Position numbers and translations under genes: made by a program | Shown here: positions 54,094 to 61,732 of the stretch, one piece after another | How the letters are laid out: the number at the start of each line of letters is the position of its first letter | Numbering within the stretch: position 1 is the first letter of the stretch | Source of the DNA: Halobacillus faecis | GTDB lineage: Bacteria > Bacillota > Bacilli > Bacillales > Halobacillaceae | Length of the DNA: 64,000 nucleotides | Direction: 5' to 3' | Assembly: GCF_007991335.1 (NCBI RefSeq) | Contig: NZ_BJYD01000006.1 | Span: 1-64,000 of the forward strand | The notes under the pieces: generated by a model | Told to the model about the DNA's origin: nothing | Database searches by the model: none | The model's input: only the letters and a program-made list of their open reading frames with translations

Positions 54094-55551
54094 ATGCATC
54101 GTGTCTATGAAGAAAGTGTGAAAGAATATAAATCCTATATTCTTGAGGGGTTACCCAAATCCGGGCATAAAAAACGGATTCTGATTTTAGGTGCTGGCAT
54201 GGCCGGACTTGTCGCCGGGTCTCTTTTGAAGAAAGCCGGGCATGACGTTGTGATTTTGGAAGGGAACGATCGAGTCGGCGGAAGGGTCCATACCGTACGG
54301 GAACCTTTTTCAAACGGAAACTACATAGACGTCGGCGCCATGAGAATTCCGAAAAATCACCAGTACGTCCAAACGTATATCGATAAATTCGGGCTGTCGA
54401 CCAACCCCTTTATCAATTCCAAACCCAACGACCTTTTGATGATCAATGGCCAAAAGGTGTTTCGGTCCGAATATGAACAAAACCCTGACCAGTTGCACTT
54501 CCATCTCCTTCCGCACGAACGAGGGAAAACGGCAAAGCAACTGTTTCTTGATGCTGTCCAGCCGTTCCTGCACCTTTACCGGAGTAGTTCGGATCAGGAG
54601 AAAAAGAAATTGGAGGATCAATTTTCTAATTTTTCGATGGGAGAATATTTAAGAAACAATCCTTACGGTCCCTCGATGTCCAATCATGCTGTCCGTATGA
54701 TTAAGCTCGTCCTTGGCATTGAAGGTTTTCCTGAGTTTTCTTTTCTGGATATTTTAATCGATATCACGTTTCCCATCTTTAATGGTCAGACAGAATTTGT
54801 AGAAATTCAAGGTGGCAATGACCGGCTTCCTCATGCTTTTCTTCCTGAATTGATTGATAATATCTATTTCGAACAAAAAGTCACGAAAATCGTCCACAAC
54901 CATGACCGCGTGACCGTCCATACCGAAGACCAGCGTTTTTCGAAGCCATCGTGTTGGAGTGGTGACCTTCTGCTGACGACCATTCCTTTCAGCGCTTTTC
55001 AATTCATAGACGTTTTTCCTTTCGGATGCTTATCGCTTAAGAAGTGGCAGGCTATACGAGAAGTCATTAACGTACCTGCCGTTAAGATCGGCATTGAATT
55101 CAAGTCCCGTTTTTGGGAGCGGTATCCGGTAGGCAACCTCATTTCCGACTTGCCGATCCGCTTTGCTTATCAGGCGAGCCATCACCAAGGTATGCCGGGG
55201 CCCGGCATTCTACTAGCCAGTTACACATGGGGCCAGAACGCCCTTTTGTTCAACAGCCTCGATCAAAAAGAAGCGACCAAACAAGTCCTTGAGAACCTCG
55301 CTCGTGTATACGGAAACGTTGTCTATGAGGAATACATGCAGAGCGTGGTTTACAATTGGAGTCAAAATCCGTTCTCTGCCGGCTGCTTCACCTTGTTCAC
55401 TCCAGGGCAGAGCCGTGATCTTGAAGAAGTGATGCCCCTACCAGAAGGCCGGATCCACTTTGCAGGCGAACAGACATCCTCCTACCACGGTTGGATTGAA
55501 GGAGCGATCGAATCCGGCATCCGCGCTGCGAAAGAAATGAATCGACGGTGA
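54094..55551 (+). CDS. FAD-dependent amine oxidase family protein
   Basis: 485 aa from MHRVYEESVKEYKSY (54094; GGGGGG, 8 bases upstream); a GTG at 54085 is less likely. FAD site ILGAGMAGLVAGSLLKKAGHDVVILEGND at about 30-58, then GGRVHT and the C-terminal GRIHFAGEQTSSYHGWIEGAIESGIRAA typical of L-amino-acid and monoamine oxidases. It would oxidise an amine or amino acid with O2, giving imine and peroxide. Substrate unknown. No signal peptide seen. Confidence 0.9.
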   Translation: MHRVYEESVKEYKSYILEGLPKSGHKKRILILGAGMAGLVAGSLLKKAGHDVVILEGNDRVGGRVHTVREPFSNGNYIDVGAMRIPKNHQYVQTYIDKFGLSTNPFINSKPNDLLMINGQKVFRSEYEQNPDQLHFHLLPHERGKTAKQLFLDAVQPFLHLYRSSSDQEKKKLEDQFSNFSMGEYLRNNPYGPSMSNHAVRMIKLVLGIEGFPEFSFLDILIDITFPIFNGQTEFVEIQGGNDRLPHAFLPELIDNIYFEQKVTKIVHNHDRVTVHTEDQRFSKPSCWSGDLLLTTIPFSAFQFIDVFPFGCLSLKKWQAIREVINVPAVKIGIEFKSRFWERYPVGNLISDLPIRFAYQASHHQGMPGPGILLASYTWGQNALLFNSLDQKEATKQVLENLARVYGNVVYEEYMQSVVYNWSQNPFSAGCFTLFTPGQSRDLEEVMPLPEGRIHFAGEQTSSYHGWIEGAIESGIRAAKEMNRR

Positions 55552-55567
55552 TACGATGTTGAAGGGG

Positions 55568-55602
55568 GTGCCTGGCACCACAATATGTCTACCTGGTGCC
55601 AG
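55568..55602. repeat. GGTGCC/GGCACC hairpin
   Basis: CTGGCACCA and TGGTGCCAG form a perfect 9-base inverted repeat with a 13-base loop. GGTGCCTGGCACC is itself palindromic. I recall similar motifs scattered in Bacillaceae genomes; function unknown. Confidence 0.7.
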
Positions 55603-55632
55603 ACTTGCTGTTCACCATTTTCACCCACCCAC

Positions 55633-55674
55633 AAAAAATCCCCTTCCACGGTTCATAGTGGAAGGGGATTTTTT
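55633..55674. terminator. Bidirectional terminator
   Basis: AAAAAATCCCCTTCCAC and its complement form a 17-base stem between convergent genes. Confidence 0.93.
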
Positions 55675-55678
55675 ATTC

Positions 55679-56830
55679 TTATGATGCTTCTTTCTCTTCG
55701 GTACTCAGCTCTTCACCAGAACCGCTCCAAATTTTGACGGATTGGTTTTCTTTTTTGACTGGATACACGACTTTGTATTTCTTCATCTGCACTTCGCCAT
55801 CCACCGTTTCTTCCGCTGTCAGGAAAGCGGTGACTTGGACGGTATCCCCTTGAGGGTCTGCAACAAGGTTATCCACCTTCACACTGAGCGTATTGTTGTA
55901 GCCGGATCGGAAATCTTCAAATGAAATATCCTCCTGCCAGCTTGCGCTCAGCAGAGAATAAGCCGTGACGAAATCGCCCTGATTGATGCTGTCATAAAAA
56001 TACTGCACCATATAGCTCGCCTGCTCGGCATCCGTCCCTGTCACAGGGGAGTAGACTTCACCGGTAAGTTCCGGGAACTCAGGAAGCGAGCGCATCGGGG
56101 ATTCACTCCAGCGCCTTACCATTGACAGCACATCAGCAACCGGAATGCTGAACCCGATCGATTCGTCATCCATTTTTGCGGAGTTGATTCCGATCACTTC
56201 ACCGGTTTCCCTGTCCAGAAGAGGGCCGCCACTGTTTCCTGGTGAGATCGGTGCTGAAATTTGGTATAAGTTTTTGTAATGGAAAGGCTCGATGTCAAGC
56301 GTCCGTTCAAGGCCGCTGATTTCCCCGCGCGTCACAGTGTTCTGGAGCCCGAGTGGACTTCCAAGCGCCAGCACTTCATCGAGGAGTTCTGCTGAATTTT
56401 CTTCCCTGATCGGCAGTGGCTCTTTTCCTTTCAAGCCGGGCACTCGCACTACAGCGACGTCAATGTCGCGGCTGACCCCGATCACATCGCCGGGCATTTT
56501 CTTCCCATCTGATGTAATGACATTGACACTTTCTGTATTCGCAACGACATGTGCGTTCGTTATGATATCTCCCTGGTCATTGTACAAAAAACCAGAACCG
56601 ACAGAACCATCTCCGAGCTCTAATTGCACGACAAGCTTCTGCGATTCAAATATAATCTCCTGGGTTTCTTTCGGTACTTCTCCCTCTTCATCCTCATCCG
56701 GTGGTTCATTTAAGACAGCCGAAACCGTGACGTCCTGTTGAACGGTATCCATCACGTAGAAAACGCCGGCAATCCCGCCACCGAGGATTAGAAGAGTGGC
56801 GAGAAGGCTGATGATCCAAGAGCGCTTCAT
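55679..56830 (-). CDS. HtrA-like (S1C) serine protease without PDZ domain
   Basis: 383 aa from MKRSWIISLLATLLILGGG (56830; GGGGG, 7 bases upstream). N-terminal anchor, then an acidic linker. Catalytic triad His in ITNAHVV, Asp in SRDIDVAVV, Ser in SPGNSGGPLLD. No PDZ domain follows; instead about 110 C-terminal residues (QASYMVQYFYDSINQGDFVTAY onwards) resemble an NTF2/DUF4878-like fold. It is 11 bases after a zinc-ribbon/FxLYD-type gene, so the two probably form an envelope stress or quality-control pair. Confidence 0.9.
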   Translation of the reverse strand: MKRSWIISLLATLLILGGGIAGVFYVMDTVQQDVTVSAVLNEPPDEDEEGEVPKETQEIIFESQKLVVQLELGDGSVGSGFLYNDQGDIITNAHVVANTESVNVITSDGKKMPGDVIGVSRDIDVAVVRVPGLKGKEPLPIREENSAELLDEVLALGSPLGLQNTVTRGEISGLERTLDIEPFHYKNLYQISAPISPGNSGGPLLDRETGEVIGINSAKMDDESIGFSIPVADVLSMVRRWSESPMRSLPEFPELTGEVYSPVTGTDAEQASYMVQYFYDSINQGDFVTAYSLLSASWQEDISFEDFRSGYNNTLSVKVDNLVADPQGDTVQVTAFLTAEETVDGEVQMKKYKVVYPVKKENQSVKIWSGSGEELSTEEKEAS

Positions 56831-56841
56831 CTTCCATCCCC

Positions 56842-57993
56842 CTATTCTACGAGCCACTCCATCTCAGTCATTTCGACGGAGTAATCTCCCTCATCCAATT
56901 CATAATGTACTTTTTCAAAAGTCCCCTGATCTCCAGGGTTCATATAGTTCGGGAAAACTTTCACAGATTCAGAACGGACGACCTTTCCATCTTTATCGAG
57001 GATGTCGTACTTCACGGTCACCGTACTGATGATTTGAGTAGCCACACTTTTCAGCGAACCCTCTACTTTATAATCGCCGAACTCATCTTTCGTTATCGTA
57101 AGATCAACAAGTTCAAGCGCCTGGGTCTGGTTACGCAATTCATCCTGAGCGGCCTGCTGCATCGCGCTTTCAAGTCTCTGCTGTTCCGCTTGCTCGAAAG
57201 CCGTTTTCTCCTGCTGGATCCGTTCCTTCAACTGAATCAACTTTTCATCATTGGAAACGTACTGCAAACCCTGATCGATGAGGGCGATCGCTTCTGCATA
57301 GCGCTTTTCCCCCGCTGCTGCTTCTGCTTTCTTCGTCGATTGGTTCACGATTTTTTCAAAGATTTTGTCCCGGACTTTGGAGGCTTCCTCCAAATTGAGG
57401 CCGGATAATGTATTCAGTTTCCCTGCCAGTTCATCCACGTTTGTAATCTTCGAAAGTTCCTGATTGACTTCCTTTAACGTTAGTCTGGAATCCATTTCAT
57501 TCATTTTCGGAATGAGCGTGACAAGCAGACGGCTGTCTTCCTGACGTAAGGACTCTTGAATGGCTGTAAGCTTCTCACTCGCTTTTTTCAATGAACCTTC
57601 TTCAATCCACTGGCCCACCTTCTCAAGCTCCTGGTCCCACGTCAATGCTTCCTGCACAGTCCCGAGCTCCTTCTGAAGGGCTTCAATCTCCGGACGGCGG
57701 TCAATCGCCCCGACGAGCAGCTTTTCCGCTTCCCGGTACTCCCCGGCAAGGGCTTCCTGCTCCGCTTCTTTTTTCATGGCGACCACTTCAGCATTCACAT
57801 CTTTCTGGTAGTCATAAACAAAATAAAGGGCCACCCCCATTACGACCAGCATGACGAAAGGCGTAATGATTGGCAACCACGATCGTTTAGCCGTGCTATT
57901 CTGTTCAGGTGTTCGCATCAAGTTCTTTCCGCATTGAGAACAAAAACGGGCACCGTCATCCATCACATGTTGGCAATGAGGACATTCAGTCAT
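56842..57993 (-). CDS. Zinc-ribbon, coiled-coil membrane protein with C-terminal FxLYD-like domain
   Basis: 383 aa from MTECPHCQHVMDDGARFCSQC (57993; AAGGAGG upstream). A zinc ribbon with two CxxC pairs, a helix (IITPFVMLVVMGVALYFVYD), a long charged helical region (about 70-290) with TPR-like YREAEKLLVGAIDR and RYAEAIALIDQG, then a beta domain with STVTVKYDILDKDGKVVRSESV, typical of FxLYD. The ribbon is cytoplasmic and the rest outside. Role unknown; conserved next to HtrA-like proteases would support a sensing function. Confidence 0.85.
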   Translation of the reverse strand: MTECPHCQHVMDDGARFCSQCGKNLMRTPEQNSTAKRSWLPIITPFVMLVVMGVALYFVYDYQKDVNAEVVAMKKEAEQEALAGEYREAEKLLVGAIDRRPEIEALQKELGTVQEALTWDQELEKVGQWIEEGSLKKASEKLTAIQESLRQEDSRLLVTLIPKMNEMDSRLTLKEVNQELSKITNVDELAGKLNTLSGLNLEEASKVRDKIFEKIVNQSTKKAEAAAGEKRYAEAIALIDQGLQYVSNDEKLIQLKERIQQEKTAFEQAEQQRLESAMQQAAQDELRNQTQALELVDLTITKDEFGDYKVEGSLKSVATQIISTVTVKYDILDKDGKVVRSESVKVFPNYMNPGDQGTFEKVHYELDEGDYSVEMTEMEWLVE

Positions 57994-58193
57994 GGTCCCG
58001 TCCTCCTTTTCTATCACTTTCATAATTCTGGAATCTCTAAGAATCCTTATCTATTATAGCATGCCTTACACTGGATAAGTAAACGACATAGGTCCCTTTT
58101 TTTAAAAAAGTTCCTTCATACAGGATAAGCGCACGGCCCGTTCTTATTTGTCCGCATAAAATGGTATATCTCAAACCCGAGAGGAGGGTCCTC

Positions 58194-58280
58194 ATGTCGA
58201 ATCGTCCTAATGAAAACAAGCCAAGCAGAAAGCCCTCAAAACCGTGTTGTGGTCGTAAACGGAAAGGAACGTCCCGCTGA
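58194..58280 (+). CDS. 28-aa basic peptide with a CC pair
   Basis: Starts MSNRPNENKPSRKP and ends CCGRKRKGTSR. AGGAGGG is 4 bases before the ATG, a TATATC -10 with TTCTTA 18 bases upstream is possible, and a clean terminator follows 9 bases after the stop. Half the residues are Lys, Arg or Pro. No family recognised. Complete small transcription unit. Confidence 0.58.
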   Translation: MSNRPNENKPSRKPSKPCCGRKRKGTSR

Positions 58281-58289
58281 AAATAGCTG

Positions 58290-58311
58290 GAGCCGCACCG
58301 AAAAGCGGCTC
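58290..58311 (+). terminator. Terminator of the 28-aa peptide gene
   Basis: GAGCCGC and GCGGCTC pair and are followed by TTTTC. Confidence 0.82.
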
Positions 58312-58330
58312 TTTTCAATAAGGTGTCATT

Positions 58331-58347
58331 TGTCACAGGAATGTAAT
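58331..58347 (+). promoter_or_regulatory. Candidate WalR box
   Basis: TGTCAC-AGGAA-TGTAAT fits TGTWAH-N5-TGTWAH with one mismatch. It lies 21 bases upstream of the -35 of the 3D-domain gene; wall hydrolases are classic WalR targets. Confidence 0.6.
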
Positions 58348-58368
58348 CTTTTTGTAGGTATTTTGTCT

Positions 58369-58397
58369 TTGTATATCAAAATAACGGTTGTTACAAT
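58369..58397 (+). promoter_or_regulatory. Sigma-A promoter of the 3D-domain gene
   Basis: TTGTAT, 17 bases, TACAAT (58392-58397), about 35 bases before the start codon. Confidence 0.7.
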
Positions 58398-58432
58398 GGG
58401 CAAAGAGAAACTTTGAAAGGGGACATCTACTT

Positions 58433-58927
58433 ATGAACAAACGTCTATTTTCCCTTCTTCTTTTGCCTATGATCATCTTTGGCCTTGCCCTTCCGGCTGC
58501 TGCCGATGAAGTGGACAAGCCCGCTCAAAATATAGAAACGAAATCCCTCTCTTTAGATAAAAAAACAAAAGATCTCGAACGTTTTCCTGACAAAGAAAAG
58601 AAAGCCGTCACAGCATCCACTGAGAAAGATGATGTGAAACGCACGGTTGCTGTCGAAGCCACTGCCTACACTGCCTTTTGCGACGGATGCAGCGGCATCA
58701 CGTATACAGGCATCGACCTCCGCGCCAATCCGGATCAAAAAGTGATCGCTGTCGATCCGAACATCATTCCGCTTGGCTCTAAAGTCCGCGTGCCGGGCTA
58801 TGGCACAGCCGTCGCTGGTGACATTGGCGGAGATATTGAAGGTCACCGCATCGACCTCTTTATGCCACAGGAAAAAGATGCCTTCGACTACGGTCGTCGT
58901 CAAATAGAAGTCGAGATTTTGAACTAA
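58433..58927 (+). CDS. Exported 3D-domain protein (lytic transglycosylase-like)
   Basis: 164 aa from MNKRLFSLLLLPMIIFGLA (58433); signal peptide cut near PAAADE. After an acidic/basic linker, the 3D domain (about 85-164) has VEATAYTAFCDGCSGITYTG, VDPNIIPLGSKVRVPGYG, the three Asp motif AGDIGGDIEGHRIDLFM. Like the C-terminal part of YocH and related wall-cleaving proteins, but with no LysM or G5 domain. It probably acts on peptidoglycan in the wall. A WalR-type box upstream fits that role. Confidence 0.9.
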   Translation: MNKRLFSLLLLPMIIFGLALPAAADEVDKPAQNIETKSLSLDKKTKDLERFPDKEKKAVTASTEKDDVKRTVAVEATAYTAFCDGCSGITYTGIDLRANPDQKVIAVDPNIIPLGSKVRVPGYGTAVAGDIGGDIEGHRIDLFMPQEKDAFDYGRRQIEVEILN

Positions 58928-58950
58928 ACTCTTCCTTATAGGAAGAGTTT
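58926..58950 (+). terminator. Terminator of the 3D-domain gene
   Basis: AAACTCTTCC and GGAAGAGTTT pair and are followed by TTTT. Confidence 0.88.
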
Positions 58951-59002
58951 TTTTATGATTCGCATGAAGCCTTCTCTACTCCCTCCTTAACCAAAGACAT
59001 AA

Positions 59003-59044
59003 AAAATGCGCAGCCTCCTTTTCATAAGAAAGCTGCGCATTTTT
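59003..59044. terminator. Terminator
   Basis: AAAATGCGCAGC and GCTGCGCATTTTT form a long stem with a 17-base loop; ends the minus-strand gene at 59044. Confidence 0.85.
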
Positions 59045-59280
59045 CAATCTCTGCTGAACCTTGTTTTCTTTGCACACTTGTCTAAATAAAAACTCTCAAC
59101 CCCACTGGTATGAAGCGCGACGCCATCTTCTAAAAACCACCATGTACCCTTGTCCAGCTGTTTAGTGATGAACTCAGTAGCTTCCCGCTCATTCATATCT
59201 TCGCTCAATTCCAGGTCATGCGTCACGACACGCTTACTGTCCAACAGGAAAATCACGTGCCACTCTTTTTTTGATGCCAT
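59044..59280 (-). CDS. Hypothetical small soluble protein
   Basis: 78 aa from MASKKEWHVIFLLDSKRVV (59280; AAGGAG, 8 bases upstream); the frame continues to 59361 without an SD. Alternating strands with an acidic helix (EREATEFITKQL) and a basic end CAKKTRFSRD. No family recognised. Alone on its strand. Confidence 0.72.
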   Translation of the reverse strand: MASKKEWHVIFLLDSKRVVTHDLELSEDMNEREATEFITKQLDKGTWWFLEDGVALHTSGVESFYLDKCAKKTRFSRD

Positions 59281-59449
59281 TTTAACCACTCCTTTTCCTA
59301 TATGTAACTTACTATTACTTACCCACCTGCTTTTTAGTTTAATCTTAAAATGAAAACTCATACATCTTTTTAACGGACATAGGTATAGGTGGCTATGTGT
59401 TTCGGTTTTTTACGGTGTTTTTGATAATAAAGTTCTGACGCTTGTTATT

Positions 59450-59575
59450 TATTAGCAGCTTTCGCAATTATATTAGCAGGTTCAGTGAATTTATTAGCAA
59501 CTTTCCTGTTTTTATTAGCAGCTTTAGTGAATAGATTATCGACTTCCCTGCATTTATTAGAAGGTTCTGAATATA
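59450..59575. repeat. 21-bp degenerate tandem array
   Basis: Six units start at 59450, 59471, 59492, 59513, 59534 and 59555, exactly 21 apart. Core TATTAGCAGCTTT; the rest varies. It is the only feature I see in 59281-59620. Confidence 0.95.
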
Positions 59576-59628
59576 TAAGCCACATCCTCCTTTCATAGCG
59601 TCTATCTCAGCCTGAAAAAAAAAACAAA

Positions 59629-59653
59629 AAAGCCACGCCGGAAGCGTCGCTTT
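59629..59653 (-). terminator. Terminator-like hairpin
   Basis: On the minus strand AAAGCGACGC and GCGTGGCTTT pair with one mismatch, followed by TTTG and a further T run. It would end a short minus transcript crossing 59657-59830. Confidence 0.6.
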
Positions 59654-59656
59654 TGA

Positions 59657-59749
59657 TCAGTCTTTATGTAGGGGGAGGTGCGCCAGATGTACGCCAAGAA
59701 GTTCTTCGATTTGCTTTCCCACAAACAAAGAAAAACCAGCGAGTAACAT
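59657..59749 (-). CDS. Doubtful 30-aa peptide in a small minus-strand transcription unit
   Basis: MLLAGFSLFVGKQIEELLG then VHLAHLPLHKD. The peptide looks like a membrane or amphipathic helix, but no SD precedes this ATG; a GGAGGG 25 bases upstream is in another frame. A TGGTAAAAT extended -10 near 59811 and a terminator at 59629 bracket it. It may be an RNA gene rather than a coding one. Confidence 0.3.
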   Translation of the reverse strand: MLLAGFSLFVGKQIEELLGVHLAHLPLHKD

Positions 59750-59903
59750 ATGAGCGAGCGACAGGTATAAGACATCCCTCCAATAAGTGTTATAGGTCGT
59801 CCTGTCTACACATTTATTTTACCACTTGTCCTCGTTGAATCATGTTAATTCTACGTAAAGACTGGTCTTTGTTCTCTTTGTACAACCATTGTATGCAAGA
59901 TGA

Positions 59904-59932
59904 TTTACAAATAGACGAGTCTCCGTTACAAT
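59904..59932 (+). promoter_or_regulatory. Sigma-A promoter of the YeeE/YedE gene
   Basis: TTTACA, 17 bases, TACAAT; about 54 bases before the start codon. Confidence 0.75.
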
Positions 59933-59986
59933 ATCAAAAGTTCAGTTAATACTAAGTAAACAAATCGGATTTAGGAGGAATGAAAC

Positions 59987-61234
59987 ATGCAACAACAGAC
60001 TGTCCAGCAGACGGCCGAGGAAAACAACCGTTCGACCGTTGTCGCTCCATTAGATCCGGTACAAAAACCATTCGTATGGATCGGAGCGATATTATCGCTG
60101 CTTTTATTTATAACGATTGTATCTGTCACCACTTTCACACAGGGCGTATTATTCTTGATCGGCCTTGCTTTCGGTCTCGTGCTCTTGCATGCACGGTTCG
60201 GTTTTACTTCAGCTTTCAGACGGCTGATCTCCGTCGGGAATGTACAGGGACTTCAAGCGCACATGCTTATGCTCGCTGTTGCGACAACGCTTTTTGCCAT
60301 TATTTTAGGAACAGGGTTCAGCTTTACAGGTAACGCGCCTCAAGGGTATGTGTTCCCTGTCGGCATCAGCGTCGTCTTCGGTTCCTTTATCTTCGGAATC
60401 GGCATGCAGCTCGGCTCCGGCTGTGCATCCGGAACGCTTTACACTGTCGGAGGAGGTAAATCTTCCATGATCCTGACGCTGCTCGGTTTCATCGGAGGAT
60501 CCGTACTCGGTGCTTACCACATCGGATTCTGGCGCGAAACACCGACGCTTCCGGCTATTTCATTAGCGGAGTCTACAGGCTTCGGTTATTTCGGCGGCTG
60601 GATTCTGCAGCTGGCGATTTTCTTAGGGATCTATGGCATCACGGTTAAAGTGGCTCGGAAAAAGAACCCGCCGAAAATGGCACCACTGAAAACAACGACC
60701 GGTTTAAAGAAATTATGGCGCGGGGCGTGGCCGCTGCTTCTTGCTGCTGTGATCCTGGGTGTATTGAATGCCATCACGCTGGCGGTCCGCGGCAATCCTT
60801 GGGGCATCACTTCCGCTTTTGCGCTATGGGGATCCAAATTCATCCAGATGTTCGGCGTCGATGTTGCGAACTGGACGTACTGGTCCAATAATTCGGCACC
60901 ACTCAATCAAACCGTCCTTGCCGATTCCACTAGTGTCATGAACTTCGGTATCATCCTTGGTGCGTTCATCGCGGCAAGCTTCCAAGGCAACTTCAAGCCT
61001 GGAAAAATCAAACCCGGCATCGGTGCGGCATCCATCATCGGTGGTGTGCTTATGGGCTATGGTGCACGCCTTGCGTTCGGATGTAACATCGGTGCGTATT
61101 TCGGCGGCATCGCCTCCTTCAGTCTGCACGGCTGGGTCTGGATGATTATGGCGCTCGCCGGAACCTACCTTGCTCTGTTCCTGCGGCCAATGTTCGGGAT
61201 GAAAAATCCAAATCCAAAAGATTCGATCTGCTAA
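59987..61234 (+). CDS. YeeE/YedE family (thiosulfate/sulfur) transporter
   Basis: 415 aa with about 10 helices in two similar halves. Each half has a cysteine motif used for sulfur passage in the family: GMQLGSGCASGTLYTVGGG and GARLAFGCNIGAYFGGIASFS. Such proteins import thiosulfate or move sulfur/selenium species. No TusA-like or sulfurtransferase gene lies next to it here. AGGAGG precedes the ATG and a terminator follows. Confidence 0.92.
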   Translation: MQQQTVQQTAEENNRSTVVAPLDPVQKPFVWIGAILSLLLFITIVSVTTFTQGVLFLIGLAFGLVLLHARFGFTSAFRRLISVGNVQGLQAHMLMLAVATTLFAIILGTGFSFTGNAPQGYVFPVGISVVFGSFIFGIGMQLGSGCASGTLYTVGGGKSSMILTLLGFIGGSVLGAYHIGFWRETPTLPAISLAESTGFGYFGGWILQLAIFLGIYGITVKVARKKNPPKMAPLKTTTGLKKLWRGAWPLLLAAVILGVLNAITLAVRGNPWGITSAFALWGSKFIQMFGVDVANWTYWSNNSAPLNQTVLADSTSVMNFGIILGAFIAASFQGNFKPGKIKPGIGAASIIGGVLMGYGARLAFGCNIGAYFGGIASFSLHGWVWMIMALAGTYLALFLRPMFGMKNPNPKDSIC

Positions 61235-61238
61235 ATGG

Positions 61239-61268
61239 AAACCCTCCAGCTTCCGCGCTGGAGGGTTT
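61239..61268 (+). terminator. Terminator of the YeeE/YedE gene
   Basis: AAACCCTCCAGC and GCTGGAGGGTTT form a perfect stem with a T-rich tail. Confidence 0.92.
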
Positions 61269-61286
61269 TACTTTTTATATAGAAGG

Positions 61287-61400
61287 CTGATATACCGCTG
61301 AATATCCTGATAAATCCTTTCAAATACTGATATATAGCTTGAAATGCTGATATATTCCTTTAAATACTGATAAACTCCCCAAAATCCCGATATCCCCCGC
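61287..61400. repeat. 20-bp degenerate tandem array
   Basis: Units start at 61287, 61307, 61327, 61347, 61367 and 61387, exactly 20 apart. The core is CTGATATAT with a TTnAAATA end. It resembles the array at 45141 (shared GATATAT). It lies directly before the antitoxin RNA promoter. Confidence 0.93.
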
Positions 61401-61405
61401 CCACC

Positions 61406-61434
61406 TGTTACTTTTTCAAAAAATGTGGTATGAT
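61406..61434 (+). promoter_or_regulatory. Promoter of the antitoxin RNA
   Basis: TGGTATGAT is an extended -10 (hexamer 61429-61434); TGTTAC lies 17 bases upstream. Transcription would start near 61441. Confidence 0.65.
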
Positions 61435-61440
61435 AAGAGC

Positions 61441-61573
61441 AGATAAAGGATACACATAAGAAAAGGACCACAGCTGGCACTGCGGTCCTCCCGGATCAGC
61501 GCTTCAGCCAAAGGGCGCAGCCTTAAAATAGACTCACCCGCATTCACGTCAGAATAGGGAGTCTATTTTTTTA
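61441..61573 (+). ncRNA. RatA-like type I antitoxin RNA
   Basis: Predicted from an extended -10 promoter to a terminator (AATAGACTC/GAGTCTATT then T run, ending near 61573). The last part is complementary to the 3' end of the toxin mRNA, including its stop codon, as in B. subtilis TxpA/RatA. The overlap with the toxin transcript would be about 110 bases. Confidence 0.7.
61465..61488 (-). terminator. Terminator of the toxin mRNA
   Basis: On the minus strand GGACCGCAG and CTGTGGTCC pair, followed by TTTTCTT. Confidence 0.75.
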
Positions 61574-61667
61574 TGCGTAAAATCGCGACAACTAAGCCGA
61601 GAACGGACACGATGAACGAACTGAACGCGATCATCACCATCAACGATTCATACATACTCAGAGGCAT
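61563..61667 (-). CDS. Type I toxin, TxpA/BsrG-like holin-like peptide
   Basis: 34 aa, MPLSMYESLMVMIAFSSF then a hydrophobic helix ending AILRIKK. The YESLMVMI start is the hallmark of TxpA/BsrG/YonT-type toxins and of peptides annotated as holin-like toxins in Firmicutes. AAAGGGGG lies just before the ATG; a second ATG four codons in is the alternative start. The extended -10 TGGTATAAT (61733-61738) gives a leader of about 60 bases. A convergent RNA overlaps the 3' end. The peptide inserts in the membrane in characterised relatives. Confidence 0.85.
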   Translation of the reverse strand: MPLSMYESLMVMIAFSSFIVSVLGLVVAILRIKK

Positions 61668-61732
61668 CACCCCCTTTGCTGTGGGGTTAGCCGACACCCT
61701 ATTCAATTGGCGAAAAGCGTGATCCACTTTAA

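Noticed and set aside
58210-58416. 68-codon plus-strand frame
   Set aside because: Out of frame with the well-supported 28-aa ORF, crosses a terminator and the next promoter, and has no SD.
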